Positions 17,633 to 26,336 of a stretch of DNA of 64,000 bases are shown in pieces; the stretch's first letter is position 1, and each line of letters opens with the position of its first letter. The notes under the pieces are model-generated. The model ran no database searches. It saw only the letters and a program-made list of their open reading frames with translations, and was not told the DNA's origin. Source of the stretch: Delftia tsuruhatensis (lineage in GTDB: Bacteria; Pseudomonadota; Gammaproteobacteria; Burkholderiales; Burkholderiaceae_C); the NCBI RefSeq assembly GCF_903815225.1, contig NZ_LR813084.1, forward strand, positions 3,204,501 through 3,268,500, in the 5' to 3' direction. A program made the translations under genes and the position numbers.

Positions 17633-18871
17633 TCAGCCCCGGGAACGTGGATTCGCGAACCCCGCCACCTGCTCATAGTTGCGCGCGATGGCGCGCAGCT
17701 CCTCCTGGCTGATCAGTTCGTCGATGTGGCCGAAGGGCTGGCCGCCGCTGAGTTCGTCGGCCTTCATGATGATGAAGTCGGGCGGCGTGGAGCGGTTGGT
17801 CAGCACCACCTGGCTGGTGGCGGGCAGGCGCTCGGCCTCGTAGGCGGCCAGCAGCGCCAGCGGATCGCCATCGGGATGGGCCGCCAGCAGGTCGGCCAGC
17901 ACGCGCGCATCGCGCATGGCCTGGGCCGAGCCATTGGATCCACGCGGGTACATGGGGTGGGCCGCATCGCCCAGCAGGGTCACGCGGCCGAAGCTCCACT
18001 GGGCCACGGGGTCCTTGTCCACCATGGGGTACTCGAAGATGGTCTCGGCCGAGCGGATCAGGGCAGGCACGTCCAGCCAGTCGAAGTTCCAGCCGCCAAA
18101 AACCTCCAGCACATCCTCCATGCGGCCAGCGCGGTTCCAGTCGTTCATGCGCATCTGCGGGTCGCGGATCTCGGCCACCCAGTTGATGAGCTGGGTGCCC
18201 TGCCCGTCGATATCGTCCTCGATCGGGTAGATCACCATCTTGCCGGTGTCCACCGAGCCGATGCGCAGATAGCTCTTGCCCGTCAGGATGGGCTTGAAGC
18301 GCGAGACACCGCGCCAGGTATTGATGCCGCCAAAGGCCAGTTGCTCCTGCGGATAGAACTGGCGGCGCACGGCCGAGTTGACGCCGTCGCAGGCGACGAC
18401 GACATCGGCCGTGGCCGGTGGCGGCACATGGCCGTGCTCATCCGGCGCGAAATGCACGGTGGCGCCATGGGCCGACTGCTCCACGCGCACGCAGCGGTGG
18501 CCGGTGTGCACGGCCCCCGCACCCAGGCGCTGCTGCGCGGCCTCGTGGAGCACACGGTGCAGACGGCCCCGGTGGATGCCCAGTTCGGGCAGCTCATAGC
18601 CGGCGTGGCGGCCGCGAGGCTCGCGGTACACGAACTGGCCGAAGCGGTTGAAGAACACGCTCTCCAGGTTCTCGATGGCCTGGGCCTCCAGCTGCGGCTG
18701 CAGGCCCAGGTCGCTCAGCTCGCGCATGGCATGTGGCAGCAGGGTGATGCCGGCGCCGATCTCGCGGACCTCGGGCACGGCCTCGAAGACCTCGCAGGCC
18801 ACGTCCCTCTGGTGCAGGGCCAGGGCCAGGCTCAAGCCCCCGATGCCCCCACCCACGATCGCTACTTTCAT
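17633..18871 (-). CDS. FAD-dependent aromatic hydroxylase (PhzS/salicylate hydroxylase-like)
   Basis: This 412-residue group A flavin monooxygenase has VAIVGGGIGGLSLALAL at the N-terminus and LLGDAAHPMYPRGSNG as the C-terminal FAD motif. GSNGSAQAMRDA resembles the PhzS-like branch more than 3-hydroxybenzoate hydroxylase. It would hydroxylate an aromatic acid with NAD(P)H and O2; the substrate is unknown. ATG 18871 is chosen over an earlier in-frame start at 18925 because GGAG lies eight bases upstream and the Rossmann motif begins at once. The Bug receptor gene upstream on the same strand, 59 bases away, suggests import and hydroxylation of the same compound. Confidence 0.87.
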   Translation of the reverse strand: MKVAIVGGGIGGLSLALALHQRDVACEVFEAVPEVREIGAGITLLPHAMRELSDLGLQPQLEAQAIENLESVFFNRFGQFVYREPRGRHAGYELPELGIHRGRLHRVLHEAAQQRLGAGAVHTGHRCVRVEQSAHGATVHFAPDEHGHVPPPATADVVVACDGVNSAVRRQFYPQEQLAFGGINTWRGVSRFKPILTGKSYLRIGSVDTGKMVIYPIEDDIDGQGTQLINWVAEIRDPQMRMNDWNRAGRMEDVLEVFGGWNFDWLDVPALIRSAETIFEYPMVDKDPVAQWSFGRVTLLGDAAHPMYPRGSNGSAQAMRDARVLADLLAAHPDGDPLALLAAYEAERLPATSQVVLTNRSTPPDFIIMKADELSGGQPFGHIDELISQEELRAIARNYEQVAGFANPRSRG

Positions 18872-18930
18872 CCGCTGCCACTCCTTGTTTTCTCTGCCGG
18901 GTGCCCACGGCGCCCGGCCCTGCAACCCGC

Positions 18931-19911
18931 CTACTCGGCGGTGATCCCCCGCGCCTTGACCAGATCGGCCCAGCGCCGGGCGTCCTTGTGCACCAGGGCC
19001 TTGAACTCGGCCGGCGTGCTGCCGGCCGGATCCATGCCCTGGGGCGTGAATGCCTGGCGGACCTCATCCGATGCCAGGATCGCGCGGATCTCGCGATTGA
19101 GCGCATCGACCTGGTCCGCAGGCATGCCGGCCGGCGCGAACACGCCGTACCACATATCCACATTCACATCGCCTGCCCTGGCCTCCTTCAGGGTGGGCAC
19201 ATCGGGCAGCAGCGGATGGCGCTGGTGGCTGCCTATGCCCAGGGCGCGCAGCTTGCCGGCCTTCACATGGACCAGGGCCACATGGATGGGCAGGAACATG
19301 CAATCCACCTGGCCGCCCAGAAGATCGGTCAGTGCCGGCCCCGTTCCCCGATAGGGGATATGGGTGATGGACACGCCCGCCGTGCTCTTGAACAGCTCCA
19401 TGGCCATGTGATGCGGTGTCCCCACGCCCGGCGACGCATAGTTCATCCGCCCTGGCGCCGATCTCGCCGCCTTCACGAGTTCGGCCGCCGTCTGGTGGGG
19501 CGATGCCGCCGGTGCCACCAGAATCAGTTGGCCCCAGCTGGTCAGCGCCACGGGCTCGAGGTCTGTCAGCGGATTGAATGGCAATTTGGGATATAGCGAT
19601 GCATTCATCACCAGGGTATTCACTGTCACCAGCAGCGTCTGGCCATTGGCGGGCGAGCGAACGACCGCCTCGGTGCCGATATTTCCCGAGGCACCGGGCT
19701 TGTTTTCCACCACGACCGGCCGGCCCTGGCGCCTGGCCAGCAGCGGCCCAATCGTGCGTGCGATGGTGTCGATGCCGGTGCCCGGCGTGAATGGCACAAT
19801 CAATTTCAATGGAGCCGCTTCGGTACTGGCGAAGGCTCCCGCCCCCTGGAGCGTCAAAGCCCCCAATCCCGCTGATTTCAAGAATTGCCGTCTGCCAACA
19901 AAATCAAGCAT
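18931..19911 (-). CDS. Bug-type tripartite tricarboxylate transporter receptor (Tat-like signal)
   Basis: The 326-residue periplasmic binding protein begins MLDFVGRRQFLKSAG, a good twin-arginine export motif. Bug features follow: IVPFTPGTGIDTIAR, ENKPGASGNIG and YRGTGPALTDLLGG. ATG 19911 has AAGAGG five bases upstream, which beats the in-frame start at 19935. It lies directly before the FAD hydroxylase and divergent from a MarR regulator. As with the other Bug receptors here, no membrane subunits are nearby, so it must share a TctAB pair encoded elsewhere or act as a sensor. Confidence 0.9.
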   Translation of the reverse strand: MLDFVGRRQFLKSAGLGALTLQGAGAFASTEAAPLKLIVPFTPGTGIDTIARTIGPLLARRQGRPVVVENKPGASGNIGTEAVVRSPANGQTLLVTVNTLVMNASLYPKLPFNPLTDLEPVALTSWGQLILVAPAASPHQTAAELVKAARSAPGRMNYASPGVGTPHHMAMELFKSTAGVSITHIPYRGTGPALTDLLGGQVDCMFLPIHVALVHVKAGKLRALGIGSHQRHPLLPDVPTLKEARAGDVNVDMWYGVFAPAGMPADQVDALNREIRAILASDEVRQAFTPQGMDPAGSTPAEFKALVHKDARRWADLVKARGITAE

Positions 19912-19932
19912 GTAGACCTCTTTTGTAGTTAG

Positions 19933-19946
19933 CATGCAAACGCATG
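19933..19946. promoter_or_regulatory. candidate MarR operator
   Basis: CATGC-AAAC-GCATG is a perfect 5-4-5 inverted repeat in the 113-base gap between the divergent Bug receptor and MarR genes, with another CATGC at 19952-19956. The location fits the neighbouring MarR protein; binding is inferred. Confidence 0.35.
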
Positions 19947-20024
19947 GTAATCATGCACCAAAATGGGCACAATCGGTAGAAATCGAAAAAATACCAGACA
20001 CTTCTGCAAGAATACTAGACGCAT

Positions 20025-20564
20025 ATGGAAACGACGACGCCTGTCCCACTGCCGCTATATCAGCGCCCCGGCTTTCTGCTGCGCCGCGCCCACCAGATCT
20101 CCGTGGGCATTTTCGAAGAGCAATGCCGCCCGCTGGGATTGACGCCACCGCAGTACGGCGCTCTCGTGCTCATCGATGCGTCGCCGGGCTCGGACCAGAG
20201 CTCGCTGGCCCGCGCCATGGGTTTCGACAAGGTGACGACGCTGCGCCTGGTTCGCGGACTGGAGGAGCGTGAATACGTGCACCGCGCGCTGAGCACGCGC
20301 GACCGACGCCAGCACCAGCTGACGCTGACGGACAAGGGCCGCGCACTGCTGCAAGCCAGTGCCCCGCTGGTGAACCAGGCCTACCAGCGGCTGGTCTCTC
20401 CGCTGGAAGACGGCGAACTCCAGGAGTTGCTGCGCCTGCTGTCCAAGCTGGAATCCGGCCTGGGCGCCAGTGCACGCGTGAAGCTCGAACCCCTGCACCG
20501 GCCCGCCGCGCCGGCCTTGCACGCGGCCCATCCCGCTCCCCTGCCGGCCACCGGCACGGATTGA
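20025..20564 (+). CDS. MarR-family transcriptional regulator
   Basis: The 179-residue protein has the MarR winged helix at about residues 40-110 ([20 protein letters not shown]; wing [13 protein letters not shown]) and a proline/alanine-rich tail of some 25 residues not seen in most family members. It is divergent from the Bug receptor and FAD hydroxylase pair and probably represses it. A rho-independent terminator follows at 20600-20627. Confidence 0.9.
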   Translation: METTTPVPLPLYQRPGFLLRRAHQISVGIFEEQCRPLGLTPPQYGALVLIDASPGSDQSSLARAMGFDKVTTLRLVRGLEEREYVHRALSTRDRRQHQLTLTDKGRALLQASAPLVNQAYQRLVSPLEDGELQELLRLLSKLESGLGASARVKLEPLHRPAAPALHAAHPAPLPATGTD

Positions 20565-20599
20565 GCCGGGACCCGTTCACCGACCCGTTTCAACGGCAT

Positions 20600-20627
20600 G
20601 GCCGGCTGATGCAGCCGGCCTTTTTTT
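20600..20627 (+). terminator. rho-independent terminator after the MarR gene
   Basis: GGCCGGCT and AGCCGGCC form an eight-base GC-rich stem around a five-base loop, followed by seven Ts. It ends the MarR transcript and insulates mmsA. Confidence 0.85.
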
Positions 20628-20784
20628 CAACCTGTCTGTGCAAATTTGCACATGGATACTGCACCAATTCCCATTGTTTGTGGAAAAGCGCACAGCTACG
20701 ATGCAGCGAACGCCCGGTGCAAGGTATGCCGGGCCCCGGCTCCGCGGCTTGCGGGGCTGCCATCACCGCAACAGGAGACAAGTC

Positions 20785-22308
20785 ATGAACGCATCCACAT
20801 CCGCCAAGGTTTTGGCGCCCACGGTCAAGCTGTTGATCAACGGCCAGTTGGTCGAGTCCCGGAGCACCCAATGGCGCGATGTGGTCAACCCCGCCACGCA
20901 GGAAGTGCTGGCGCGCGTGCCCTTTGCCACGCCCGATGAGGTCAATGCCGCCGTCGCCAACGCCAAGGAGGCCTTCAAGACCTGGCGCAAGACCCCCATC
21001 GGCCAGCGCGCCCGCATCTTCCTGAAGCTGCAGCAGCTGATCCGCGAGAACATGAAGGAGCTGGCCGCCATTCTGACGGCCGAACAGGGCAAGACGCTGC
21101 CCGATGCCGAAGGCGACGTCTTCCGCGGCCTGGAAGTGGTGGAGCATGCGGCCAACATCGGCTCGCTGCAGCTGGGCGAGCTGGCCAACAACGTGGCCAA
21201 CGGCGTGGACACCTATTCCGTGCTGCAGCCCCTGGGCGTGTGCGCGGGCATCACCCCCTTCAACTTCCCGGCCATGATTCCGCTGTGGATGTTCCCCATG
21301 GCCATTGCCACGGGCAACACCTTCGTGCTCAAGCCCTCCGAGCAAGACCCCATGGTCACCATGCGCCTGTGTGAACTGGCGCTGGAAGCCGGTATTCCGC
21401 CCGGCGTGCTGAACGTGGTGCACGGGGGCGAGGACGTGGTCAACGCCATCTGCGATCACCCCGACATCAAGGCCATCAGCTTCGTGGGCTCCACCAAGGT
21501 CGGCACCCATGTCTACAACCGCGCCAGCCTGGCCGGCAAGCGTGTGCAATGCATGATGGGCGCCAAGAACCACGCCATCGTCATGCCCGACGCCAACAAG
21601 GAGCAAACGCTCAACGCCCTGCTGGGTGCGGCCTTCGGTGCGGCAGGCCAGCGCTGCATGGCGCTGTCGGTGGCCGTGCTGGTGGGCGATGCGCAAAAGT
21701 GGATTCCCGAGCTGGTCGAAAAGTCCAAGACCCTCAAGGTCAGCGGCGGCACCGAGCCCGGCACCGACGTGGGCCCGCTGGTGTCCTGCGCGGCGCTGTC
21801 GCGTGTGGAAAGCCTGATCGAACGCGGCCTGGCCGACGGCGCCAAGCTGGAGCTGGACGGCCGCAAGCCCCAGGTGGCGGGCTACGACAAGGGCAACTTC
21901 GTCGGCCCCACCGTGTTCAGCGGTGTCAAGCCCGGCATGAGCGTCTATGACCAGGAAATCTTCGGCCCCGTGCTCTGCCTGGCGGCTGCCGACAGCCTGG
22001 ACGAGGCCATCGAGTTCATCAACGCCAACCCCAACGGCAACGGCACGGCCATCTTCACGCAGTCGGGCGCCGCGGCGCGCAAGTTCCAGGAAGACATCGA
22101 CGTGGGCCAGGTCGGCATCAACGTGCCGATTCCCGTGCCGGTTCCGCTGTTCTCCTTCACGGGCAGCCGCGCCTCCAAGCTGGGCGACCTGGGCCCCTAC
22201 GGCAAGCAGGTCGTGCTGTTCTACACGCAGACCAAGACCGTCACGGCGCGCTGGTTCGACGACAGCACCACCAGCCAGGGCGTGAACACCACCATCAGCC
22301 TGCGCTGA
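20785..22308 (+). CDS. mmsA: methylmalonate-semialdehyde dehydrogenase (CoA-acylating)
   Basis: The 507-residue aldehyde dehydrogenase has the MmsA hallmarks: [34 protein letters not shown], and the catalytic Cys at about residue 291 in [11 protein letters not shown]. It converts methylmalonate semialdehyde to propionyl-CoA, CO2 and NADH in valine and thymine breakdown. AGGAGA lies upstream of the ATG. It is the first gene of a valine catabolic run that also holds isobutyryl-CoA dehydrogenase and mmsB. The next gene may start within its stop codon (TGATG). Confidence 0.95.
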   Translation: MNASTSAKVLAPTVKLLINGQLVESRSTQWRDVVNPATQEVLARVPFATPDEVNAAVANAKEAFKTWRKTPIGQRARIFLKLQQLIRENMKELAAILTAEQGKTLPDAEGDVFRGLEVVEHAANIGSLQLGELANNVANGVDTYSVLQPLGVCAGITPFNFPAMIPLWMFPMAIATGNTFVLKPSEQDPMVTMRLCELALEAGIPPGVLNVVHGGEDVVNAICDHPDIKAISFVGSTKVGTHVYNRASLAGKRVQCMMGAKNHAIVMPDANKEQTLNALLGAAFGAAGQRCMALSVAVLVGDAQKWIPELVEKSKTLKVSGGTEPGTDVGPLVSCAALSRVESLIERGLADGAKLELDGRKPQVAGYDKGNFVGPTVFSGVKPGMSVYDQEIFGPVLCLAAADSLDEAIEFINANPNGNGTAIFTQSGAAARKFQEDIDVGQVGINVPIPVPVPLFSFTGSRASKLGDLGPYGKQVVLFYTQTKTVTARWFDDSTTSQGVNTTISLR

Positions 22309-22358
22309 TGGCGGCGGCCTTGCCGGGGACAGGCCCGGGCTCTGGGATGATGGAGGGC

Positions 22359-22751
22359 ATGCGTTTTCCAATGACCGCCCCCATCTCCCGCTGCCTGGCC
22401 TGCCTCGCCCTGGCCACCCTGCCCTTCACGGTTCACGCGCAGGCCGGTGCCGCCTGCGACCCGGCCTCCGACGCCGCAGCCAGCCGCAACGCCTGCGCGG
22501 TCCAGGCCTTCCAGGAGGCCGATACCACGCTCAACATCCGCTATCTGGAGGTCATGCAGCAACTGCCCCAGGGCAAGCGCACAGGCCTGCGCCATGACCA
22601 GAACGGCTGGATCAAGGGCCGCACGGCGCGCTGCAAGGCCGCCACCCGCGACAGCGAGACCCGGCCCGAAGGCCCGCGCCTGTACCACGAATGCCTCGTG
22701 GCCGCCACGCAGGAACGCATGCAGGCGCTGGAGCGCTGGCTGCGGGACTGA
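22359..22751 (+). CDS. small exported protein, LprI/DUF1311-like
   Basis: This short protein has a signal peptide (hydrophobic CLACLALATLPF, cut after VHAQA) and a mature part with four to five cysteines. Segments such as TLNIRYLEVMQQLPQGKR and LRHDQNGWIKGR resemble the LprI/DUF1311 lysozyme-inhibitor-like family. The start is uncertain: ATG 22359 gives a normal signal peptide, while 22308 overlaps the mmsA stop and 22371 is also possible. It lies inside the valine operon without an obvious metabolic link. The family call is moderate. Confidence 0.7.
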   Translation: MRFPMTAPISRCLACLALATLPFTVHAQAGAACDPASDAAASRNACAVQAFQEADTTLNIRYLEVMQQLPQGKRTGLRHDQNGWIKGRTARCKAATRDSETRPEGPRLYHECLVAATQERMQALERWLRD

Positions 22752-22825
22752 GCACCGCACGAATCGACGAGCCCCCCCCCAGAACAACAAGGGCCACAGC
22801 GCCCAACGCAGGAGACAAGCCAGCC

Positions 22826-23992
22826 ATGGACTTCGAACTCAACGACGACCAGCGTGCCTTTGCCGAATCGGCCCGCGCCTTTGCCCAGGCCGAACTCGCC
22901 CCCCATGCCGCGCACTGGGACCGCGAATCCATCTTCCCGCGCGAGGCCATCGCCAAGGCGGGCGAACTGGGCTTTTGCGGCCTGTACGCGCCCGAGAACG
23001 CCGGCGGCCTGCAGCTGCCGCGCCTGGATGCCACCATGGTCTTCGAGGAGCTGGCCGCCGTCGACCCCTCGACCACCGCCTTCATCACCATCCACAACAT
23101 GGCCACCTGGATGCTGGGCACCTGGGCCACCGACACCGTGCGCGCCGAATGGGGCGAAGCCCTGACCAGCGGCCGCAAGCTGGCCAGCTACTGCCTGACC
23201 GAACCCGGCGCGGGCTCTGACGCCGCCTCGCTCAAGACCCGGGCCGAACTGGCGGGCCATGAGTACGTGATCAACGGCGCCAAGGCCTTCATCAGCGGCG
23301 CGGGCAGCACCGACATGCTGGTGCTGATGGCCAGAACGGGCGACGCAGGCTCGGGCGCCAGCGGCATCTCGGCCTTTGCCGTGCCGGCCGACCTGCCCGG
23401 CATCAGCTACGGCAAGAAAGAAGAAAAAATGGGCTGGAACAGCCAGCCCACGCGCGTCATCAGCTTCGACAACGTGCGCATCCCCGCGCAGAACCTGCTG
23501 GGCCGCGAGGGCGAAGGCTTCAAGATCGCCATGAAGGGCCTGGACGGCGGGCGCATCAACATCGCCACCTGCTCGGTGGGCGCGGCCCAGGGCGCGCTGA
23601 CCCAGGCCCAGCAGTACATGCAGGAGCGCAAGCAGTTCGGCAAGCCCATCGCCAGCTTCCAGGCCCTGCAATTCAAGCTGGCGGACATGGTCACCGAACT
23701 CGTGGCCGCGCGCCAGATGGTGCGTCTGGCCGCCTCCAAGCTCGATGCCGGCGCGCGCGATGCCTCCACCTACTGCGCCATGGCCAAGCGCTTTGCCACC
23801 GACGCCGGCTTCATGGTCTGCAACGAGGCCCTGCAGCTGCACGGCGGCTACGGCTACATCCGCGAATACCCGCTGGAGCGCCTGATGCGCGATGCCCGCG
23901 TGCACCAGATCCTGGAAGGCACGAACGAAATCATGCGCGTCATCATCGCCCGGCGCATGCTGGAAGGCGATGCGCCCGACATGATCCGCTGA
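22826..23992 (+). CDS. isobutyryl-CoA dehydrogenase (acyl-CoA dehydrogenase)
   Basis: The 388-residue acyl-CoA dehydrogenase contains YCLTEPGAGSDAASL (FAD/substrate motif), YMQERKQFGKPIASFQ, and the catalytic Glu in ILEGTNEIMR near the C-terminus. Position between mmsA and mmsB points to isobutyryl-CoA as substrate, giving methacrylyl-CoA in valine degradation; short-branched-chain specificity is inferred from context. GGAGA precedes the ATG. Enoyl-CoA hydratase and 3-hydroxyisobutyryl-CoA hydrolase are not in the window. Confidence 0.9.
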   Translation: MDFELNDDQRAFAESARAFAQAELAPHAAHWDRESIFPREAIAKAGELGFCGLYAPENAGGLQLPRLDATMVFEELAAVDPSTTAFITIHNMATWMLGTWATDTVRAEWGEALTSGRKLASYCLTEPGAGSDAASLKTRAELAGHEYVINGAKAFISGAGSTDMLVLMARTGDAGSGASGISAFAVPADLPGISYGKKEEKMGWNSQPTRVISFDNVRIPAQNLLGREGEGFKIAMKGLDGGRINIATCSVGAAQGALTQAQQYMQERKQFGKPIASFQALQFKLADMVTELVAARQMVRLAASKLDAGARDASTYCAMAKRFATDAGFMVCNEALQLHGGYGYIREYPLERLMRDARVHQILEGTNEIMRVIIARRMLEGDAPDMIR

Positions 23993-24008
23993 GCGACACC
24001 ACACTGCC

Positions 24009-24461
24009 ATGCCCGCACGCCCGCTGTCCGACACCACGCTGCACCTCATAGACGCCGTGCGCGAAGCCCTGGCCGGCTGCGACGACGTGCAGGAAAAGCG
24101 CATGTTCGGCTGCCATGTCTTCATGGTCAACGGCAAGCTGTGCCTGGGCGTGGAAGACGACGAACTGCTGGTGCGCCTGCCTCCCGCGCAGCACGCGGCC
24201 ATCGCCGAGACCCCCGGCCTGCGCCCGCTCTCGTCCAAGGGCCAGATGGACGGCTACTTCCTCGTCGGCCCCGCCGCCTACGCCACGCGCGAGCAATGGC
24301 AGCACTGGATCACCGAGGCCCTGGCCTTCAACCCCCAGGCCAAGGCCACGCCGCCCAGAAAAGGCAAGGCCAGGGCCATGGAGGCGGCGCCAGCAGACAC
24401 CAAGGTCCCCTGCGCCCCAAAGGGCCGCGCACGCAAGCATCCCATCTTCGGCGACGAATAG
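24009..24461 (+). CDS. TfoX N-terminal domain protein
   Basis: The 150-residue protein contains a TfoX/Sxy N-terminal domain (about residues 10-110: KRMFGCHVFMVNGKLCLGV and MDGYFLVG), followed by a basic Lys/Ala/Pro-rich tail. TfoX-N proteins are linked to competence control in gammaproteobacteria, but stand-alone forms in betaproteobacteria have no settled role. It starts 16 bases after the dehydrogenase stop and appears to ride in the valine operon. Confidence 0.8.
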   Translation: MPARPLSDTTLHLIDAVREALAGCDDVQEKRMFGCHVFMVNGKLCLGVEDDELLVRLPPAQHAAIAETPGLRPLSSKGQMDGYFLVGPAAYATREQWQHWITEALAFNPQAKATPPRKGKARAMEAAPADTKVPCAPKGRARKHPIFGDE

Positions 24462-24483
24462 CCCTTTTTGCAGGAGAGCCCCC

Positions 24484-24966
24484 ATGCCCATCCGCATCGT
24501 CCAGCTCGGCAGCCCGCGCCATGCGGATGAAGGCCTGCGCATAGGCACCGTGCGCCGCCCTCCGCGCGGCGTACCCAAGGCCGAATTCGCCAGCCGCGAC
24601 TACTACGACGTCTGGTATCCGGAGCTGTCACCCCAGCCCGACACCATGCAAGGCGCGCTCGAATCGCACCGGCTGCAGGACCACGGCCAGCAGGCCGAGG
24701 CAGACAAGCTCTGGCAGCAATTCGTGCGCAAATTCCGCAAGGAAATGGCCGAGCCCGCCGCCAGCCGCACCCTGGACCTGCTGGCCGCCCTCTCCCAGCA
24801 CAGCGCCTTCGCCATCGGCTGCTACTGCGAACAGGAGGCGCGCTGCCACCGCGGCATCCTGCGCTCCCTGCTCAAGGAACGCGGCGCAGACATTGCCAAT
24901 GGCGACATGAACACTGGCGACACGAACACTGGCGACATCAATGGCACCGGCGACACCGGCCACTGA
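24484..24966 (+). CDS. DUF488-family protein with a Gly-Asp-Asn-Thr tail
   Basis: The first 135 or so residues match the DUF488 family (IGTVRRPPRGVPKAEFASRDYYDVWYP near the N-terminus, with CYCEQEARCHRGIL further on), a small conserved protein of unknown function. The last 20 residues are an irregular repeat (GDMNT, GDTNT, GDING, TGDTG) encoded by near-identical short DNA repeats, which looks like slippage expansion. AGGAG lies upstream. It sits between tfoX-like and mmsB genes. Confidence 0.82.
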   Translation: MPIRIVQLGSPRHADEGLRIGTVRRPPRGVPKAEFASRDYYDVWYPELSPQPDTMQGALESHRLQDHGQQAEADKLWQQFVRKFRKEMAEPAASRTLDLLAALSQHSAFAIGCYCEQEARCHRGILRSLLKERGADIANGDMNTGDTNTGDINGTGDTGH

Positions 24967-25003
24967 GACACACGACAAGCTTCACAACACAGGAGACAAG
25001 CAC

Positions 25004-25900
25004 ATGCAGATCGCATTCATCGGACTCGGCAACATGGGCGGCCCCATGGCCATCAACCTGCACAAGGCAGGCCACACGGTCAAGGCCTTCGACCTCTCCA
25101 AGGACGCCTGCGCCAAGGTCGCTGCAGACGGCGTGGCCATTGCCGCCAGCGCCGAAGACGCCGTGCAGGGCGCCGAAGCCGTGGTTTCCATGCTCCCCGC
25201 CAGCCAGCATGTGGAAGGCCTCTTCCTCGGCCGTGACGGCGCAGCCGGCCTGCTGCAGCACATTGCCAAGGGCGCGCTCATCATCGACAGCTCCACCATC
25301 GCCGCCGCCACCAGCCAAAAGGTCGCCAAGGCTGCCCAGGCCGCAGGCATTGCCTTCATCGACGCACCCGTCTCCGGCGGCACGGGCGGCGCCATTGCAG
25401 GCACCCTCACCTTCATGGTGGGCGGCAGCGATGCCGACCTGGAGCGCGCCCGCCCCCTGCTCGAAAAAATGGGCGCCAACATCTTCCACGCCGGCGCCGT
25501 GGGCGCGGGCCAGACCGCCAAGATCTGCAACAACATGCTGCTGGGCATCCTCATGATCGGCACCAGCGAAGCCATCGCTCTGGGCGTGGCCAACGGCCTG
25601 GACCCCAAGATCCTCAGCGAAATCATGCGCCGCAGCTCGGGCGGCAACTGGGCCCTGGAAAAATACAACCCCTTCCCCGGCGTCCACGAAAACGCCCCCG
25701 CCTCCAAAAATTACGCCGGCGGCTTCGGCACCGACCTCATGCTCAAGGACCTGGGCCTGGCCCAGGAAAACGCCATGGCCGTCAAGGCCTCCACGCCGCT
25801 GGGCGGCATGGCACGCGCCTTGTACGCCATGCACTCCATCGCAGGCAATGGCGCATTGGACTTCTCCAGCGTCATCCGCTCGCTGCAGAAAAACGGCTGA
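25004..25900 (+). CDS. mmsB: 3-hydroxyisobutyrate dehydrogenase
   Basis: The 298-residue beta-hydroxyacid dehydrogenase has FIGLGNMGGPMAINL (NAD binding), FIDAPVSGGTGGA (substrate), the catalytic lysine in GAGQTAKICNN, and KNYAGGFGTDLMLKDLGLA. It oxidises 3-hydroxyisobutyrate to methylmalonate semialdehyde, the substrate of MmsA. AGGAGA precedes the ATG. It ends the cluster; a structured intergenic repeat follows. Confidence 0.95.
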   Translation: MQIAFIGLGNMGGPMAINLHKAGHTVKAFDLSKDACAKVAADGVAIAASAEDAVQGAEAVVSMLPASQHVEGLFLGRDGAAGLLQHIAKGALIIDSSTIAAATSQKVAKAAQAAGIAFIDAPVSGGTGGAIAGTLTFMVGGSDADLERARPLLEKMGANIFHAGAVGAGQTAKICNNMLLGILMIGTSEAIALGVANGLDPKILSEIMRRSSGGNWALEKYNPFPGVHENAPASKNYAGGFGTDLMLKDLGLAQENAMAVKASTPLGGMARALYAMHSIAGNGALDFSSVIRSLQKNG

Positions 25901-25940
25901 CTGGCCTGCTGACCCTCCCCGACCCATCTTCCGCTCCCGT

Positions 25941-26210
25941 ATGCCCGCGCCTGCGTCGTGGCGGTTGCGGGGTTGCAAGCCTGCCGAAGGACAGGCTTGC
26001 TTCGTGATCTGACTTGCCGCAGTTGTCTGAGCGGAGTTCACGCAGTGAACGCAGCGAGTTCTGCGGCAAACCCCGCAACCGTCACGACGCAGGTTGCCCG
26101 TAGCGAAGCGGAGGGACGCGGGCATTCGGGTCGTCTTTCTTTGGCCTACGTTTCTTTGACGAATCAAAGAAAGGTAGGTCGGCTGCCGGGCCGAGACCCG
26201 GCCTCGAAAA
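25941..26210. repeat. large structured intergenic repeat (BIME/REP-like)
   Basis: A nested set of inverted repeats fills most of the 436-base gap before trpB. ATGCCCGCG (25941-25949) pairs with CGCGGGCAT (26117-26125). A 26-base arm (25951-25976) pairs nearly perfectly with 26066-26092. Inside are GCAAGCCTG/CAGGCTTGC (25975-26000) and TTGCCGCAG/CTGCGGCAA (26014-26069). To the right, TTTCTTTGA/TCAAAGAAA (26151-26173) and GCCGGG/CCCGGC form two more hairpins. The CTTTCTTTGG...CAAAGAAAG...CCGGGCCGAGACCCGG pattern resembles dispersed intergenic elements I associate with Comamonadaceae genomes. Confidence 0.75.
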
Positions 26211-26238
26211 ACAACCACCCGGCAGGGTCAAAAACAAG

Positions 26239-26260
26239 AAACCCCGACCGGGGTTTTCTC
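26239..26260 (+). terminator. possible rho-independent terminator
   Basis: AAACCCC and GGGGTTT form a seven-base stem with a short loop, followed by TCTCTCTT. It lies 77 bases upstream of trpB and could end read-through from the valine cluster, or act as an attenuator-like structure. The T-run is poor. Confidence 0.45.
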
Positions 26261-26336
26261 TCTTCAGCGGCACAGAAGCCCTACGTAAGCTGCCACCGCC
26301 ACCATCCACCATTCCACAGAACACTCGCCAGCGACC

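Noticed and set aside
20590-22371. A 593-codon frame opposite mmsA
   Set aside because: No protein character; antisense shadow of a well-supported dehydrogenase.
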